From contig NZ_FOAF01000002.1 of assembly GCF_900109575.1 (NCBI RefSeq), positions 124,001-188,000 on the forward strand: a stretch of 64,000 bases of DNA. Direction: 5' to 3'. Both the position numbers and the translations under genes were made by a program. The first letter of the stretch is position 1; each line of letters opens with the position of its first letter. The notes under the pieces are model-generated. The model saw nothing but the letters and a program-made list of their open reading frames with translations, was not told the origin of the DNA and did not search any database. This document shows, piece by piece, positions 62,265-64,000 of this stretch. The DNA comes from Olivibacter domesticus. Lineage in GTDB: Bacteria > Bacteroidota > Bacteroidia > Sphingobacteriales > Sphingobacteriaceae.

Positions 62265-62994
62265 TTGGCAAACCATTCTTCACGGTTCTTTCTGCTATAT
62301 CTCGAGCATCTCCAAGTTTCAACAACTTTTTAGTATCTACAATGTTGACTACAAACAATGTAATCACTACTAACGCAGAAAATATATTAACTGTTCCAGG
62401 AAATAAAATCTCTAATACAAATATAGCGCTTATAATCACTCTAATTTCTGTCGGTCCGACCGATCCAGCATCAATAGTATATTTATCGGTTATTTTGTAT
62501 CGCAATTGTGAAATAATCATCGCCCATCCATACAATGCAACAAAGAAATAAGATAAAAGCTCATAACCGTTTCCAAGATAGACTATAAAACCAACGCCCA
62601 TAATCACTGTATTGATCCAATCAATTATAATATCAAGAGAGAAACCATACCACTTTCTCGGAATATTTCTGTAGTAAGCGATCCTCCCATCAAGCGAATC
62701 ACCAAACCAATTAATTAACAGGCCTAAAACACCTAGTAAAAGGTAGGTACGATGCAAATAACTAGCCATCATAAATCCAACCAGCACTATTATCCCACCC
62801 AAAAGACCTATTATAGTAAGTATATTAGGTGTAATAAAGCTAGGTATCTTGGTAACCAAATAAGAAATAGTAGATTGTTCTACGCTTTTAAGTAAATTAG
62901 TGCGTTTTCTGTCCGTAAATATACTTTTACTATTCTTTTCGCCTTCTCGCGGCTTCCCTTCAGCCATTTTAAATGCAGAATTATGTTCCTTCAT
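62248..62994 (-). CDS. CDP-alcohol phosphatidyltransferase family protein
   Basis: A 248-residue membrane enzyme with about six helices. The catalytic motif DxxDGxxAR-G-xxx-D-xxx-D is nearly complete: D99, D102, G103, A106, G117, D121 and D125 are present, but the Arg after A106 is Tyr107. The family swaps CMP of CDP-diacylglycerol (or CDP-alcohol) for an alcohol such as glycerol phosphate, serine or inositol phosphate; the DGxIAxYRN stretch is close to archaetidyl/inositol-phosphate types, so a phosphoinositol-like headgroup is possible (inference). It overlaps the GtrA gene. Confidence 0.82.
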   Translation of the reverse strand: MKEHNSAFKMAEGKPREGEKNSKSIFTDRKRTNLLKSVEQSTISYLVTKIPSFITPNILTIIGLLGGIIVLVGFMMASYLHRTYLLLGVLGLLINWFGDSLDGRIAYYRNIPRKWYGFSLDIIIDWINTVIMGVGFIVYLGNGYELLSYFFVALYGWAMIISQLRYKITDKYTIDAGSVGPTEIRVIISAIFVLEILFPGTVNIFSALVVITLFVVNIVDTKKLLKLGDARDIAERTVKNGLPNVEEK

Positions 62995-63096
62995 TATTTC
63001 TTAAAAACACCGTCAATAAGGCAAATTGAACCATCAACGTATAGTTGCATTGTTTTGTTGACGAGCGACTTCAATTAAGCAACAAGATCTGATCTA

Positions 63097-63729
63097 TTAT
63101 TTCGCTTTTTTCTTCTTTTCGAAATCAGAGCCAAAAATCAAATCCCAAAAGGGAGAGCTTACACCGTATCCTTTGTCAGCATCTTGGTAATGGTGCAGCA
63201 TATGATGCTGTTTAATTTTCTTCATGATGCCGCTTTTGAAATTATAATGATGCATAGCATAATGTCCAATATCATAAAATAAATACCCTAAGATAAACCC
63301 CGGAAAAAAGGCCGACATCTGTATGTCATTAAAAATTAATTTAAATAAAAAATACAAGGCAGTTGCTAATGGAATGCTTACAGATGGTGGCAATACTAAG
63401 CGCAATTTATCCATCGGGTAATCATGATGGACACCATGAAATATAAAATGAAGTCGCTCCATTATCTTTCCATTAGGGGGTAAATGAAAAACAAAGCGAT
63501 GCATCACATATTCGGTAAAAGACCAAACGAATAAACCTATCAAGAAATATCCCAAGTAAAATAAAAAAGACACTTCAAATGTGACGAAGGCCCGCCAAGT
63601 AAAAAAAATAATTACTGGCACAAATAATATCAAAGGTACCGAAAAATGTACTTTTGTTAATGGTTCCAGTAAGTTGCTCTTAAACATCCTTACCGACTCC
63701 TGCGAGTTAGAAACATAATTCTTTGCCAT
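63097..63729 (-). CDS. Fatty-acid/sterol hydroxylase family membrane protein
   Basis: A 210-residue di-iron membrane enzyme with four hydrophobic segments. The histidine clusters H77xxxxH82, H98xxH101H102, H156xxxH160H161 and H175H176xxH179H180 match the fatty-acid 2-hydroxylase/sterol desaturase superfamily, with the HH-x2-HH pattern of FA2H/Scs7-type enzymes. In sphingolipid-producing Sphingobacteria such an enzyme could hydroxylate ceramide acyl or long-chain-base chains (inference). It lies 103 bp upstream of the CDP-alcohol transferase on the same strand. Confidence 0.88.
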   Translation of the reverse strand: MAKNYVSNSQESVRMFKSNLLEPLTKVHFSVPLILFVPVIIFFTWRAFVTFEVSFLFYLGYFLIGLFVWSFTEYVMHRFVFHLPPNGKIMERLHFIFHGVHHDYPMDKLRLVLPPSVSIPLATALYFLFKLIFNDIQMSAFFPGFILGYLFYDIGHYAMHHYNFKSGIMKKIKQHHMLHHYQDADKGYGVSSPFWDLIFGSDFEKKKKAK

Positions 63730-63817
63730 AACTATAACTATATCAACTAAAATAAAATCTTATTTGTGCTTCTAATAATTTATACACAAAAATAAACAAA
63801 AAGCAGTGGTTAGCCTA

Positions 63818-64000
63818 TTAAAAATCAAATTTAACACGCGCCCGCACACCCCATTTCGAAACATTTGGATTCTCCAGATAAGTAAATCTTCTTATTAAAT
63901 CCACCCTCACTAATTTAAAGATGTTTGCAATCCCGACACTACCCTCCATATAAGGCTTACTTCCCAGTGTATAAGTTATAGGCAAACCATTTTCGTCAGC
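63818..64000 (-). CDS. C-terminal 60 residues of a DUF5686-type outer-membrane protein (cut by window edge)
   Basis: The open frame runs from the window edge to TAA (63818-63820). The fragment has PYMEGSVGIANIFKLVRVD and ends GVRARVKFDF, with the terminal aromatic residue and alternating hydrophobic strands of an outer-membrane beta-barrel end. This matches the C-terminus of the DUF5686/carboxypeptidase-regulatory-like family of Bacteroidota. Nothing can be said about the N-terminal part. It is on the same strand as the hydroxylase gene downstream. Confidence 0.8.
   Translation of the reverse strand, partial: ADENGLPITYTLGSKPYMEGSVGIANIFKLVRVDLIRRFTYLENPNVSKWGVRARVKFDF

Noticed and set aside
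1-64000. Antiphage or mobile-element island
   Set aside because: No transposase, integrase, restriction, CBASS, retron or similar gene is recognisable; almost all genes are conserved core functions.

Overview
The window is AT-rich, densely coded chromosomal DNA from a member of the Bacteroidota, most likely the Sphingobacteriaceae (Pedobacter/Sphingobacterium/Olivibacter type). This rests on promoter-like pairs TTTG / TAnnTTTG ahead of several genes, mostly weak Shine-Dalgarno sequences, family-specific proteins (DUF3810, DUF4230, DUF4833, DUF5686, GlmU-like hexapeptide protein, NHS-type transporter, two-part GMC dehydrogenase) and a C-terminal outer-membrane protein fragment at the right edge. 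The genus is inference. No rRNA, CRISPR array, insertion sequence, prophage or recognisable defence island was seen; the one tRNA is tRNA-Ser(UGA).

Layout. 1-2.4 kb (minus): trpD-trpF-trpB behind a leader peptide with three consecutive Trp codons and a terminator/antiterminator pair, i.e. a complete-looking transcription attenuator. 2.4-6.0 kb: recR with an SDR, a LOG-family nucleotidase and a Glu/Leu-type dehydrogenase. 6.2-10.8 kb (plus): lgt, a Fur-family regulator, RNase R and a polyprenyl diphosphate synthase. 10.8-13.8 kb: the least ordinary stretch, with a cupin, an orphan condensation-type acyltransferase, large hairpins and nested inverted repeats beside tRNA-Ser. 13.8-16.8 kb: serA, serC, rpe. 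16.9-20.6 kb: pnp, rpsO, ddl. 20.7-24 kb (plus): PASTA protein, mltG, thioesterase, BrkB-family protein. 24-26.6 kb (minus): mlaE-mlaF-mlaD lipid-transport genes. 26.9-32.8 kb: SGNH hydrolase, pncB, methyltransferase, mutS, TPR protein. 32.9-36.7 kb (plus): etfB, etfA, DUF151 protein, nucleoside transporter. 36.7-42.5 kb: rlmB, dnaB, a DEDDh exonuclease, an NlpC/P60 lipoprotein with a 41-residue membrane peptide behind it, and mtaB. 42.8-46.4 kb: mqnC, scpB, a charge-segregated small protein, a GNAT-like protein and an XRE regulator. 46.5-51.1 kb (minus): mpl, prmA, tpiA, GlmU-like protein, rpmE2. 51.3-57.3 kb (minus): DUF3810, nucleoid-associated protein, esterase, HDAC-like deacetylase, TspO-like protein, free-Met-sulfoxide reductase, DUF4230. 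57.5-61.1 kb (plus): GMC dehydrogenase pair and a DUF6600-like Arg-rich protein. 61.2-64 kb (minus): DUF4833, GtrA, CDP-alcohol phosphatidyltransferase, fatty-acid hydroxylase and the end of a DUF5686 protein.

Most of this is conserved housekeeping: tryptophan and serine synthesis, envelope precursors (Ddl, Mpl, MltG, Lgt, Mla), RNA turnover, replication and repair (RecR, DnaB, MutS), NAD salvage and futalosine-pathway menaquinone synthesis. I found no convincing new multi-gene system. The best leads are regulatory or small-scale: the trp attenuator and its split operon; TAnnTTTG-like boxes exactly 4 nt ahead of several start codons (possible leaderless mRNAs); helically phased repeats at the XRE gene; the inverted-repeat block next to tRNA-Ser; two unstudied small proteins; and a putative lipid-headgroup/hydroxylation cluster at the right end.
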